From NCBI GenBank assembly GCA_947652605.1, contig OX393577.1, positions 27,345,466-27,409,465 on the forward strand: DNA of 64,000 nt. Direction: 5' to 3'. Shown one piece after another: positions 26,446 to 35,446 of this stretch (the stretch's first letter is position 1; every line of letters starts with the position of its first letter). The notes under the pieces were generated by a model that ran no database searches, was not told where the DNA came from, and worked only from the letters and a program-made list of their open reading frames with translations. Source of the stretch: Elmis aenea (Eukaryota; Arthropoda; Insecta; Coleoptera; Elmidae). The position numbers and the translations under genes were made by a program.

Positions 26446-27579
26446 TAGGGATTGCAAGAGATCCTCAAAGTTTTGACGTTTAGTCCTTTAATAAGCGTTA
26501 TTATTTAATACTTGCAAATGAAAAAGCTGCAATTTGGAATAAAAATAAATTTCGAATAGTATTTTTTCCTAGATATTGTGTTCTTCCTTTCCAAAATTGG
26601 TGTTGAAAATATGTAAATCACTGATTTGAATGAAAATAATACATATGGCAACATTGTCATTAGCTGTCATCTCTGTTTTTCTCGTAATTATTTCTAGTTT
26701 GTGTTTTACGATGCCAAAAAGTTTGCAGCTATGTTTACGAACTGAAGGCTTTCAGTTCGAACAAAAATTGTTAATACCTAAGTAAAAATTGCTGATAAAA
26801 AAATGTCCAAACGCAAATCAATGTATGCAATGTTGTTAATTTTTTTTTCTTTAAATGGTTCCTGAGGCCATAGGAAGCATGGTACCTACAACATTTTTGT
26901 ATCAAGATTTTCGAGTTAGAATTTTACGAAGAACATCGTCACGTGTAGCGCTTCCGCCAATTTATACACACCCTGTATAATGTGAAATATTTGCTTAAAA
27001 ACAGAAGCTAATGCAGTGTATACATTTTTTTTAGAATTACATAATTATTGAATAATTTAGTACCTAATTACCATTTATTTTTATTAGCTTTTTATTTAAT
27101 TTGTTTCCTCTATAACTTCTGTTAATTTGTTTTAATTATATCATAGGTGTAAAGATGTTAACAATAATTTAAAAATATATATATATATACCTACCGTATT
27201 ATGTTTTATTATTATAGAAATAATCGAATTACTAGATATAACATTTGAATAAATGAAATATATTTGAATAAACTTATTATACATTAGAATCCATAATTAC
27301 ATAAACATAAATTTGCTGAAACTGCTGAAAACTCAAACAAAGCACCACTTTAATTCACTAAAAATTTAAAAAATAGACTGTTTTATAAGTAACAAAAATA
27401 AAAGAAAGAGTAAATACCAACTATGAGCAATTTTTTTACAAAATAATGTACTTGTAGTTAAATTTTTTAAATCCCGAAAATCCCGGGATTCTACATTTAA
27501 AATCCCGGTATTTTCGGGACGAAAAAGCGACCGGGATCCCGGGATCCCGGGATCCCGAATCCTGGGATTGCAATCCCTA
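26446..27579. mobile_element. hAT element with CCCGGG repeats (copy 2), carrying a MITE
   Basis: The termini tagggattgcaa and ttgcaatcccta are perfect 12-bp inverted repeats. The target site ctcgcgaa is duplicated exactly at 26438-26445 and 27580-27587, the 8-bp size of hAT. The right subterminal zone (27470-27560) holds a run of cccgggatcccgggatcc-type palindromes. The left subterminal CCCGGG zone is missing: 12 bp from the left end the sequence passes directly into a truncated copy of the 0.62-kb MITE family seen at 60 kb. No transposase. Confidence 0.9.
26455..26975 (+). mobile_element. 0.62-kb TA MITE, left end missing (copy C)
   Basis: From gatcctcaaagttttgacg to the right terminus gccaatttatacacaccctg this follows the copies at 60285-60909 and 60959-61581 almost base for base. 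Shared internal words include tgtccaaacgcaaatcaatg. The first roughly 110 bp of the family, including the left TIR, are absent, and the break coincides with tgcaagag beside the hAT terminus. TA follows at 26976. Confidence 0.88.
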
Positions 27580-27587
27580 CTCGCGAA

Positions 27588-28189
27588 GTAAAGAACACTT
27601 AATATTTAAATCACTCGAACGCCGCACGCAAAATTATGAAGTCACAAAGGATACTGGCTGTTCATAATTGTAAAAATCAATTTAAAAAAATGACATACAA
27701 TTTGAGCTTTTAGCTATTTTTTGCTAATTGCATTGTCTTTATAATAAAAAAAGGTATTGTATCTCGTTATTTGTATTTAACATAATTACGCAAGTGTGGT
27801 TTAACAAGCTCCCTGAACAGATTATAAATACAAAAAGTACACAGCTTATGCATGCTTTTGTTTTTACGAATTGGTTCAGAGCCTGCTTGATAATAATTAA
27901 TAACAGAAATGTTTGCATTGAATGAGTTCTAAAAAATATTGTTCGTTAAGAAGTCAAAGCGTACCTATTTTATTGTAGGTAGGTATATATTTAAAGCATA
28001 CTTCGGATTGTATAGTATTTTATAAATTCGTCTCGTTTTTACCAAAATTTTTTATAATTTTTTTTTGTAAAAATCATTAAAAGTGTTATACAATAAATAC
28101 TATAATATACAGTGTGCGACATATGTCACTTCCCCGATTACGCTGTAGTAGATTTAAATGGAGGTTCAATTACACTGAATTTATCATGC
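27588..28189. other. Non-coding stretch
   Basis: AT-rich spacer between two nested TE groups. No genes or TIRs recognised. Confidence 0.4.
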
Positions 28190-28205
28190 TTCATGATGGG
28201 GATCC

Positions 28206-28315
28206 GGAAGATTCACCGAAAAGCAATTCACCGGCAGCAATTCCCGACAGCAATTCACCGAATATCAATTCACCGCATAAGAAATTCACCGCATACGCAA
28301 TTCACCGCACAATCG
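28206..28315. repeat. Array of attcaccg words, period about 15 bp
   Basis: At least seven units: attcaccgaaaagca, attcaccggcagca, attcccgacagca, attcaccgaatatca, attcaccgcataagaa, attcaccgcatacgca and attcaccgcac. The 8-bp core is conserved while spacers vary in sequence and length. That is more like reiterated protein-binding sites than a simple slipped tandem repeat. Confidence 0.85.
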
Positions 28316-28418
28316 AAAAATGAATGAATATAAATTACATGAAATATATTAATCAAAGTTCAGAAAGTAATATATTGTGACTGACCATCCTATCCTGTAC
28401 ATTGGCTGCACTTTTTGG

Positions 28419-28798
28419 CAGGGCTTCGAATCGGAACTGAACCCAAAACTGAAAACCGGAACTGAACCGGAAAAAAAATATCGGTTTATTACGGTTCGGT
28501 ACAGTTCAACAAACTCGCGCGTTTTGTTTACCTATATGTATATTGTATATGTTTCGTTTCATAAATTATATTATTATCATATGTTATATACTTCTATTTC
28601 CAATTATTATAACTTATTATTATACCAAATAAAAACATTTAAAAAATTAAAAAGCAATCACTCGGAGCTGAACCGAAAACCGAAAACCGAAAAAAACCTT
28701 TATTTTTTCCTGAACGAAAACCGGAACCGAACCGATATATTTTTTTAATTGAACCGGAACGAAAACCGAAACGAAAAAAATTACGGTTCGAAGCCCTG
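28419..28798. mobile_element. hAT MITE nested in the attcaccg element
   Basis: The TIRs are cagggcttcgaa and ttcgaagccctg. The target site ctttttgg is duplicated exactly at 28411-28418 and 28799-28806. The subterminal zones are runs of accggaactgaa / ttcggtt-type motifs. The ends and TSD are intact, so this is a young insertion in an older element. Reading frames across it are repeat-derived. Confidence 0.93.
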
Positions 28799-29314
28799 CT
28801 TTTTGGGGTTAAGTATTTTTTACTCAGATTTTTATTGTTTTTAAATATGGCTTTATAAGGTGGTTGGACACTCAAACGTTGTTTTACGTATAAATATCCA
28901 CAGGTCTCGAGCAATTATTACACAGTAAGAAACAAATAAAAGTTGTTGATAGACTTATCCCAAATACGGTACATACCTAGGTACTTGATAAAAGCAACTT
29001 TTCTGAATCGATTTTGGTTGTAATAGTTGCTTTTTTCGAATATTGTTACTTTTGTCAAACTAGGTGCACTATTTGAAAATAATTTGAATTAAAATTCGTT
29101 TATATTCAGATATTAAGAAAATATATTACTTTCTGATCTTTGATTAATATATTTTATGTAATTTATATCCATTTATTTTTCGACGATGCGGTGAATTGCG
29201 TATGCGGTGAATTGATATTCGGTGAATCTTCCTAGACCCTTCATTATGATTACTTTTTCTAAGAAATACATCTAAGTAACCTATTTTGCATGCGTATACA
29301 CTATTTAATACGGC

Positions 29315-29459
29315 CAGTTGCGGATTAAGCCTTTAGCTGGCCCTAGACAAAATTTACTGTTTAGGCGAAGTTTGCGATTTTATAAATTACATTTTTTGCC
29401 GGGGGACCGATCGGGCCCTAGACCCTTGTCATCTATGTCTATTGGCTAATCCAGCCCTG
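29315..29459. mobile_element. Short TIR element (145 bp)
   Basis: Left cagttgcggattaagcc and right ggctaatccagccctg are imperfect inverted repeats. Inside are a second complementary pair, ggccctagacaa and gggccctagaccc, and a GC-rich stretch. The 8-bp flanks aatacggc and agaatggc match at 5 of 8. Probably an hAT-derived MITE. Confidence 0.65.
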
Positions 29460-29505
29460 AGAATGGCTAGTTATGCTGTCCAAAATGTCCACCAACACTC
29501 TGTAC

Positions 29506-29553
29506 CAGCGGTTCTTAACATTTTGGTACACTACCACCGGTTGAGAATTGCTG
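29506..29553. mobile_element. 48-bp hAT terminal-repeat pair
   Basis: Only the two ends of an element remain: cagcggttcttaac at the left and gttgagaattgctg at the right, with about 20 bp between. The flanks ctctgtac and ctctacac match at 6 of 8 positions. This is either an extreme internal deletion or a very small MITE. Confidence 0.65.
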
Positions 29554-29579
29554 CTCTACACATTTTAAACAATGTTTGG

Positions 29580-30390
29580 CTACCGATATCAATATCTTTG
29601 TACACGGTACTGTGTTATTGCTGAAATTGTTTTCAAACTGTTCCCCAATCATCTCCTTCAAGTCTTCCAGATCTTTCTGTCGGGTAGCAAAAACTCTGCT
29701 TACATAATCTCTTACATGGAAAATTCACAAGGCGTAAAGTCTGGTAACTTGCAGGCCACTCAGTCTGCATGTCCATTCACTAAAACGATCAATAAGGAAA
29801 TCGCTTACTATATTTCCATAGTGGGGCCATCTTATTGCCAGATGTGGTTGTTCCTCTATCATGCCTTCATACATTATACTATTGTCTAATTCACCAATCA
29901 CTTTCGTCAAAATATCCCTCTAATTTTCAGAGTTCAAAGTAACTTCAAAAAAAAAATAGGCACCTATCACTCCAGAATTGCATATTCCTGCCCAGACTGT
30001 AAAACCACATACGTTTAATTTCTGTTGAATGAATTACTTGGTGTGAATTCTAGGAAGATCAGTGCACACGTCTGTTTATACTGCCATTTAATTTATAAAT
30101 CAAACCCTAAACGCTAGCTGAAGTCAATCGGGAGTAGGATTAACAGGAAATGTTACGGGGTAGTGACTTATGCTATGCACTGTATAACAATTAAAATAAA
30201 AATTTTGTTGTTAACCACAAATAAACGTTTTTATATCATACTACTAGTTTTTATTGCAACCACAAAAATGTTTTCAAATCTTGTTTGATGCTAATAAGTA
30301 CACTTAAAACATCTCAATAGTTTTGTTTCATGTTGATAAACAGTGTAATTTAATTTACTTAGTACATCTAAATTATGAATTCGGACACTC
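29580..30390 (-). pseudogene. Mariner-type transposase relic
   Basis: The minus strand holds the C-terminal half of a mariner-family (DDE) transposase in broken frames. From about 30025 downward one frame reads KLNVCGFTVWAGICNSGVIG, then AYFFFEVTLNSEN and a stop. Continuing, MYEGMIEEQPHLAIRWPHYGN is followed by SDFLIDRF and EW. A shifted frame then gives LPDFTPCEF, the equivalent of the family's SPDLTPLDF block. A further shift gives RDYVSRVFATRQKDLEDLKE. The order matches mariner transposases (VWAG, HYA, RSPDL, DLEDL). The catalytic residues cannot be assigned reliably because of frame breaks. A TE-end-like cggacactctgtatat near 30382 may be the 5' terminus. No right end was assigned. Confidence 0.85.
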
Positions 30391-30399
30391 TGTATATGC

Positions 30400-31490
30400 C
30401 AATCTGCCCATACATCGAAACTGTTGTTAATTTAATGAGCTTCTTAACTCAACACTCTCTTAATAGTTAAACAATTCAGAATAAAACCCATCTCTTGCAT
30501 TGGTGCGTTAAAGTCATCCATGCAGCCAACAGAAATGTCTGATTTTGAATAATTCATGTAGGTTGAGAAAGCAATATAACCATTGCGTTATCAGCAATAA
30601 AACTCGTTCCATATGGTTTTCATATACGATTCTGATAAAATAGCAATACCCTGATATAAACCAAAATAAAGGATCATGTAGGGACAACAATAAAGTCTTG
30701 GAGGATAACCTCCGGCAGAATAAACTATAGTTTGTGGACACCACATACCACATATAGCTATGCTAAAAGACGAATAATGCTGAATCGACAATAAAAAGCA
30801 TTATTACCATACAGGCACTTCCCTTCATAACCAAAAAATAAAATAAAGTTGGTTATAAAAATTCGTTTTGTAATTTCAAAGATAAATCGTGAGCTAGTAA
30901 AAAATGTACGATTGTACAAACATACACCGGTCTCATGGGCTTGGTAATTGAATCTAGTCAAACAGCAATACCTAATACGTTTTTAAAGACATGATAAAAT
31001 ATGGATCAAGAAAGGTCGGCAGTAAAAAAAAAGGCGCAGCAGTTTGCGAGAACAATCTGACCCTGCTCTCCATACAAATCTTGTTAAATATAAATCAGCG
31101 CGTGCATACCTGTATTAACATACAATTTATTGCAATTGGATTAACATCTTTCTATTTTTTAAGACGCTAATGGTACAATTTTAAATAAAAATATGCTTAC
31201 GAAAATACTCTTTTCTGATACGTACAAATTTATTAAGATTTTGTTGCATAAAACTTAAAATAATAAATTTTATTACATTTGCTTCTCAAAGTTATTACAT
31301 TTTCTTAAGCTACAAGTTGGCGCGCGGTGACGGTAGATTATGATTTGCTGATTTTTAAGTCATAGTTGACAAAACGCCAAATTTTACCCAAACTGTGCAA
31401 TTTTATTGACATGTATCGGGTGCGTAGCGCGCATTTGTAGTAAAAACATTTTTTCTGCGTCCGTCTCGAAAATCAGTTGTTTCCGATTAA
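30400..31490. other. Non-coding stretch
   Basis: No genes recognised. Frames at 30514-30961 on the minus strand overlap one another and have no family likeness. A GC-richer patch with gttggcgcgcggtgacgg lies near 31316. Confidence 0.35.
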
Positions 31491-31523
31491 TTTTTAGGCT
31501 GGAAAATACATAAACCCGGAAAG

Positions 31524-31597
31524 TGTCTTTACTGGACTCGTATGCTTCTAGAACTCGCCTACGGCTCGTCTAAGAACTACCTACTCGTCCAGTAAAG
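31524..31597. repeat. Small inverted repeat (ctttactggac)
   Basis: tctttactggactcg and cgtccagtaaag enclose about 45 bp rich in ctcg, including ctcgcctacggctcg. It lies just outside the COX15-bearing hAT element. Probably a short MITE or terminal fragment. Confidence 0.55.
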
Positions 31598-31603
31598 TAC
31601 CAC

Positions 31604-31611
31604 TTCCCACT
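31604..31611. repeat. Target-site duplication of the COX15-bearing hAT
   Basis: ttcccact occurs here and again at 33874-33881, exactly abutting the two inverted termini. It defines the insertion as a single 2262-bp event. Confidence 0.9.
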
Positions 31612-32040
31612 TAGGGATTCTGTCCCGGGAATTTCCCGAGACGTAAGTCCCGGGAATTCCCGGGACTTTCTTAGTCTCGAGTCCCGGGACATTTAGTTCG
31701 AGACTCGAGACGAGACTAAATGTTACAGAACACTGAAATTAATTTTTTATACTTTTAATTTTTACAAATTTTACTGCCACGAGTTTAGCAAATACATTTT
31801 GTTTCATAATTTTTTATGTTTATAGATTATACTAACAATAAGTATTTACTTAGCTTTATTTAAATTTTTTGCCTGCCATATTTAATAATTTATGTTTATT
31901 TCTTGTCTGCTTTAAAGCTAAAGGATAATTTATTGTTAAGTTTATTAGTAAAAATATATTTTACTTATGCTTGTTATGTTTTAAAGTTTAATGAAAATTG
32001 TTAAATTTATTTAAAATAGGCATTAACTTGGAAATATATA

Positions 32041-32927
32041 GGGGAAGATGGTATATACTGGGACATGGTATATAGTGGGACAACAGAGATTTTGGCCATC
32101 TGTTACCCCGTACTTGAAGTTTGTTTACATCAAAATAGCGGTTAAGTAGTCCCATTATATCCTGTCTACAGTATGTGTCGTAAACAATGTCATAGTGACT
32201 TGCACATGTGAGGCATGTTTGGTAACTGCGCATTGTTTTTTTGTGGTTATTCAGTTTATGTGCTAAAACTTTTTAATTTATTTAACAACAATTAGAAAAT
32301 TTGGCGTAGGTGTACCTTACAGTATATTAAATGTATGTACAATGTTAAAACTTAAAATAATCATACAAGTTTTTCATTAAATCGTTGCTTTTAAAAATTG
32401 ATCACATGGTGCATTGTGGGACAATGATGATAATCAGGTAAATTTTCTGAAAAAGACTTCCGACTTTAGATTTTCTTTCTCTAAAAACAGAGATAAAGAC
32501 TGTGTTAAAAAAAAATACACAGAATATTTTCTTCGGTGCGACTACGTTTGGGGGCACTGAAAAAACAAAGAAACATTTTCAATTTTAGTTTGATTTTTCA
32601 AAGTACAATGTCTAAATGCCCATGAAAAGTGAAAGTTTTTAAAATAAAAAATTAAAATTAAGCTTTTTTTTAATTACTTATGCTTTATCAAATTTTTTTT
32701 TTGCTGTCCCACAATGTACCACGGGGTGGTGTATGTGGGGACAAGTGGTGTATAGTGGGACAGTCCCTCTATTTGTGTACCTTTATTTTTAAAAAATATT
32801 TTTTTGTATATGCAATGATAAACTAAAGCAATATGAATATCTCATATCAATTTGAGGTATGCAAATTAAGCCGTTCAAAAGTTACGCAAAATTTAAAAAA
32901 AGTGTCCCAGTATATACCACCTTCCCC
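32041..32927. mobile_element. TA-flanked TIR element with ggtatatagtgggaca words
   Basis: The ends are ggggaagatggtatatactg and the complement of ggggaaggtggtatatactg, with TA on each side (32039-32040 and 32928-32929). The subterminal word ggtatata(c/g)tgggaca occurs twice in tandem at the left (32049 and 32065). Variants lie near 32726 and 32744 (ggtgtatgtggggaca and ggtgtatagtgggaca), with inverted forms near 32149, 32704 and 32903. The architecture parallels the element at 18290-19348: a GGGGA start, TA site and reiterated terminal word. It lies inside the hAT at 31612-33873 and directly abuts the truncated 3' side of the COX15 fragment. No transposase. Confidence 0.88.
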
Positions 32928-32947
32928 TACTTTATTTACTGTAGAAT

Positions 32948-33418
32948 GTGCCATATCCATTTAAACTCGGATAAAGTGATGTCTTTATTTTTTATTTGGA
33001 ATTCTGGATATTCTTTATATTTTTCAAATTCTCTCAGCCATTGTTTTTCTGTTCGAGGCATTTGTTCTCCGAATAATTTCCATGTAACCATTGATAACCC
33101 TGATTCTGTCAGTCTTGTGACACCACCTAAAACCACCGCTACAAACACCATTCCACTTCATGATAGAAGCCAATAACCCACAGCCTTTTTTGCTGTTGTA
33201 GAAACTTCTGATGTAAGTTCAAGAGCCACGGTTCCACTACGTCGTAACAAATTTGATAGCTTAAAGTTTTTTATTAATTGCCCTTTGTTGTTTAAGTTAT
33301 AAAAAAGTTTGCGTTGTGAACCATTTTTAAAAATCGGCTGTATTATTTTATTTCCAAGTAATTGCTTTGAGTAAGGTAATAGCAGTCTCGAAGAACATTG
33401 TCGAGCAATACTTAACAT
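32948..33418 (-). pseudogene. COX15: COX15 (heme A synthase) 5' fragment, captured
   Basis: About 157 codons on the minus strand match the N-terminal part of COX15, the inner-mitochondrial-membrane enzyme that converts heme O to heme A for cytochrome c oxidase. Residues 1-70 (MLSIARQCSSRLLLPYSKQL and on) are basic and serine-rich, as expected of a mitochondrial targeting sequence. Then come AKKAVGYWLLS, a TGA codon (33158-33160) where the family usually has Cys, and in the same frame SGMVFVAVVLGGVTRLTESG. The family signature GGVTRLTESGLSM lies in the first membrane helix. Next are FEKYKEYPEF and ITLSEFKWIWH. Homology stops there, before the EYxHR heme-ligand region, and 19 bp short of a MITE. 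There is no intron in the part present. With one in-frame stop and no frameshift, decay is recent or limited. It is a pseudogene fragment inside a transposon. The functional parent gene should lie elsewhere. Confidence 0.9.
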
Positions 33419-33780
33419 TGTTATAATTACTTAAAAATCTCCCTACTCATGTTATCTTAATTAAAAATAATAATACTACTACACTTTATAAAATAAATGC
33501 TTCAAAAACAAAATCCGTGAATTTGGTTTAATTTAAAAAAAAAAAACTGTCAACTGTCACGACCGATTCACGATCACGATACGTGCAAAGAAGCAATTTT
33601 AAATATGTAGCGGGTGCTTTCAGAAACAATGTCACTGTCAAGAAAACTTATTTTTTACAGTGAAAATAGCCGATGAATTTTGAGTACATGAATATATCAG
33701 CATTTTTCTTGCACCATATAAAATCTTCCGTCATTTTTGACGGGTTATACCACCATTTTCTAGTATGTAAATAAAATTCG
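33419..33780 (-). promoter_or_regulatory. Possible captured upstream region of COX15
   Basis: This non-repetitive sequence lies between the COX15 start codon and the hAT subterminal repeats. It includes the near-dyad aactgtcaactgtcac and GC-richer gaccgattcacgatcacgat (about 33545-33580). It is plausibly 5' UTR and promoter DNA taken along with the coding part, but comparison with the parental locus is needed to show this. Confidence 0.4.
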
Positions 33781-33910
33781 CAAAAGTCTCGAAGTCCCGG
33801 GAATTCCCGGGACTTTGATAAAAAAAGTCTCGAGTCCCGGGACTTCGAAAATTGTCGAGACTCAGAATCCCTATTCCCACTGTTGTCACATAAATAACTA
33901 CTAGGTACAA

Positions 33911-34290
33911 ATGTAATTTTTGCGATCGCGTTGGCCATGAAACCGTCAAAGACAAAATTAAAATTTTTCTATTTACCAATGAGTGCATCCTTTTCAAGTA
34001 AAATGGTGCAAAGTTTTCCGGAGAAAAAGGTCAAAAACGAAACCCCTGCAAAAGTGCTATGATTTGAGAAGTTGTAGTATATCTGTATAACTATGTCTAT
34101 GGGACTTGCATAGGCGTTTAACATAGGGAAAACTGTTTTTACAAAGGCCTCGTTTTTCGAGTTTTTCCCGTTTAAGATTTTTTTAAAACTTTACACCATT
34201 TTACTTGCAAAGGAGGCGCGTATTGGTAAATGGAAAAATTTAAATTTTGTCTTTGACGGTTTCATGGCCAACGCGATCGCAAAAATTACT
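33911..34290. repeat. Fold-back repeat, about 110-bp arms
   Basis: The left arm taatttttgcgatcgcgttg followed by gccatgaaaccgtcaaagac is mirrored at the right by gacggtttcatggccaacgc and gatcgcaaaaatta. The inner parts (tcaagtaaaatggtgcaaag / ctttacaccattttacttgc) pair too. The middle holds gaaaaaggtcaaaaacg-type sequence with partial complementarity. The short frames seen at both ends (both starting MANAIAKITF) are the same arm read from either strand. Confidence 0.85.
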
Positions 34291-34634
34291 TTTATTATTC
34301 AACTTTTCAGTTTTTCCCCTATTTTTTCGAAGAAAATGGCCAGTGGCACGTATAAATCTGCAAAACATTCAGTTTTGATATTCTTGATGCATAAACACAG
34401 CCTTCATAGGCGCCGACTACACGGGGGCAACGGGGCTCGTGCTCACGTGCCGATTAAACTAGGGGGGCATTGCCCCCATGCGATGCGACATCGCAAAGGC
34501 TAACTTATGCAATTCACATTTAAATTATGCCAAACAGCACATATCACGTTCGAGTTCGAGTACAACTTTATTTAGTGCCATACTTTTTTTCGTCCATTCT
34601 GAGACTATGTACTAATAATACCTATCGTGTAGGT

Positions 34635-34947
34635 CAGGGATGGCAAATAGGTGGTACGCGTGCCAAAGTTGAGAGATTTTCGACGGCACCCTAAAGAATT
34701 GTATGAATAAATTTGTTTTTAAATTAGTACGCTAAGTATCTTTTTTTCTGTGTTGAAAAAGTCACCAGCGGTCTAACCTAACTAGTTTTGGAGAAAAGTC
34801 ACCAGCGGTCTAACCTAACTAGTTTTGGAAAAGTCACCAGCGGTCTAACCTAACTAGTTTTGAAAAAGTCACCAGCGGTCTTTGGAAAAGTTACCAGCGG
34901 GAAAAATTTGTATCAAATTTTATGTTATTTTGGCACACACATCCCCA
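34635..34947. mobile_element. hAT MITE (inner), with tandem repeat
   Basis: The left end cagggatggcaaa and right end acacacatcccca are imperfect inverted repeats. The target site gtgtaggt is duplicated exactly at 34627-34634 and 34948-34955. Further in, cgtgccaaag on the left pairs with ttttggcac on the right. About half of the element is a tandem repeat (34755-34910). Confidence 0.9.
34755..34910 (+). repeat. Tandem repeat, about 35-bp units
   Basis: Three near-identical units of the form gaaaagtcaccagcggtcta followed by acctaactagttttg, then two shortened units (gtcaccagcggtctttgg and gttaccagcgggaaaa). Units differ mainly in the length of the A run, so the expansion is recent. Confidence 0.9.
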
Positions 34948-35092
34948 GTGTAGGTACTTGTTACACTCGTGCATCGTACATTTATCCCCTGCCACCCTAG
35001 CGAGTTTAGAAAGTCGGCGCCTATGACAGCCTTAATCAAATTCTAGCGACAACGTATCGTGACCTTCCCTGGTGAATCTAAGCAGGGGTTCC

Positions 35093-35446
35093 CAAAGTAC
35101 GGCCCGCGGGACAAATGCGGCCCGCGAACCCTAAAAATACGGCACGCGCGATGTCAGACCATCCGCCATCTTGAAATCATTCCAGATAATTTTCTTTTTA
35201 CAAAACCAAAATTAAATCGTACCACATTATAAATTTAAAAAAGTATTCAGTTAAAAAAATATAAATTTTATGTGCAATAAGTGTTGTTTTACGATTTATT
35301 GCTGGTACTCTACTAATTTATTATTGTTACTACCGTTCTCAGTTGATTGGGCTACTCGCGCGTCTCAAAAACCCTTCTTTGTTTGGCCCCCCAAATATTT
35401 CGGAGTCTACAATTTGTCCCGCTGGTCAAAACTTTGGGAACCCCTG
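35093..35446. mobile_element. hAT MITE, caggggttcccaaag ends
   Basis: Left caggggttcccaaagtacgg and right actttgggaacccctg are inverted repeats of 15-16 bp. The subterminal GC-rich words (cggcccgcgggac, gcggcccgcg) resemble those of the MITE at 13721-14045. The 8-bp flanks aatctaag and gtccaaag match at only 4 positions, so the TSD has decayed or a flank was altered. Confidence 0.8.

Larger units (their letters stand above)
28198..29239. mobile_element. TIR element with inverted arrays of the word attcaccg
   Basis: The left end (ggatccggaagattcaccg) and right end (cggtgaatcttcctagaccc) are inverted repeats sharing ggaagattcaccgaa. Next to the left end the word attcaccg recurs about every 13-16 bp with spacers such as aaaagca, gcagca, aatatca and catacgca. 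The right end has a shorter inverted array (29185-29228). The flanks ttcatgat (28190-28197) and ttcattat (29240-29247) match at 7 of 8 positions. Inside is a younger hAT at 28419-28798. The two overlapping frames near 28112-28327 are products of the repeat. No transposase; superfamily probably hAT, judged only from the TSD length. Confidence 0.85.
31612..33873. mobile_element. Pack-type hAT element with captured COX15 fragment (copy 3)
   Basis: The termini tagggattctg and cagaatcccta are perfect inverted repeats. The target site ttcccact is duplicated exactly at 31604-31611 and 33874-33881. Both subterminal zones (31620-31735 and about 33785-33870) carry tcccgggaattcccggga palindromes and gtctcgag-type words, linking it to the elements at 16.1 and 26.4 kb. 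The 2262-bp unit contains an AT-rich spacer, a TA-flanked MITE (32041-32927) and the 5' part of a COX15 gene in minus orientation with about 0.4 kb of its upstream sequence. There is no transposase. The TSD encloses the gene fragment, so the fragment was carried in, or acquired, by a non-autonomous hAT. The alternative, that an element excised and rejoined around an older pseudogene, is much less likely. Confidence 0.9.
34405..35025. mobile_element. hAT MITE (outer), cataggcgccgact ends
   Basis: The TIRs are cataggcgccgact and agtcggcgcctatg, perfect over 14 bp. The target site acagcctt is duplicated exactly at 34397-34404 and 35026-35033. The subterminal region is G-rich (gggggcattgcccccatg). 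It contains a second complete hAT at 34635-34947, which is therefore younger. No transposase. Confidence 0.93.

Noticed and set aside
28206..28315. CRISPR-like array (short repeats with variable spacers)
   Set aside because: Repeats of 8 bp and spacers of 5-8 bp are far too short, and the context is a eukaryotic TIR element.
28112..28327. Overlapping frames of about 70 codons with repeated HRI / NSP residues
   Set aside because: They are direct translations of the attcaccg array, not proteins.
33158..33160. TGA in the COX15 fragment as a selenocysteine codon
   Set aside because: COX15 is not a selenoprotein, and the fragment is truncated inside a transposon; a nonsense mutation is the simple explanation.
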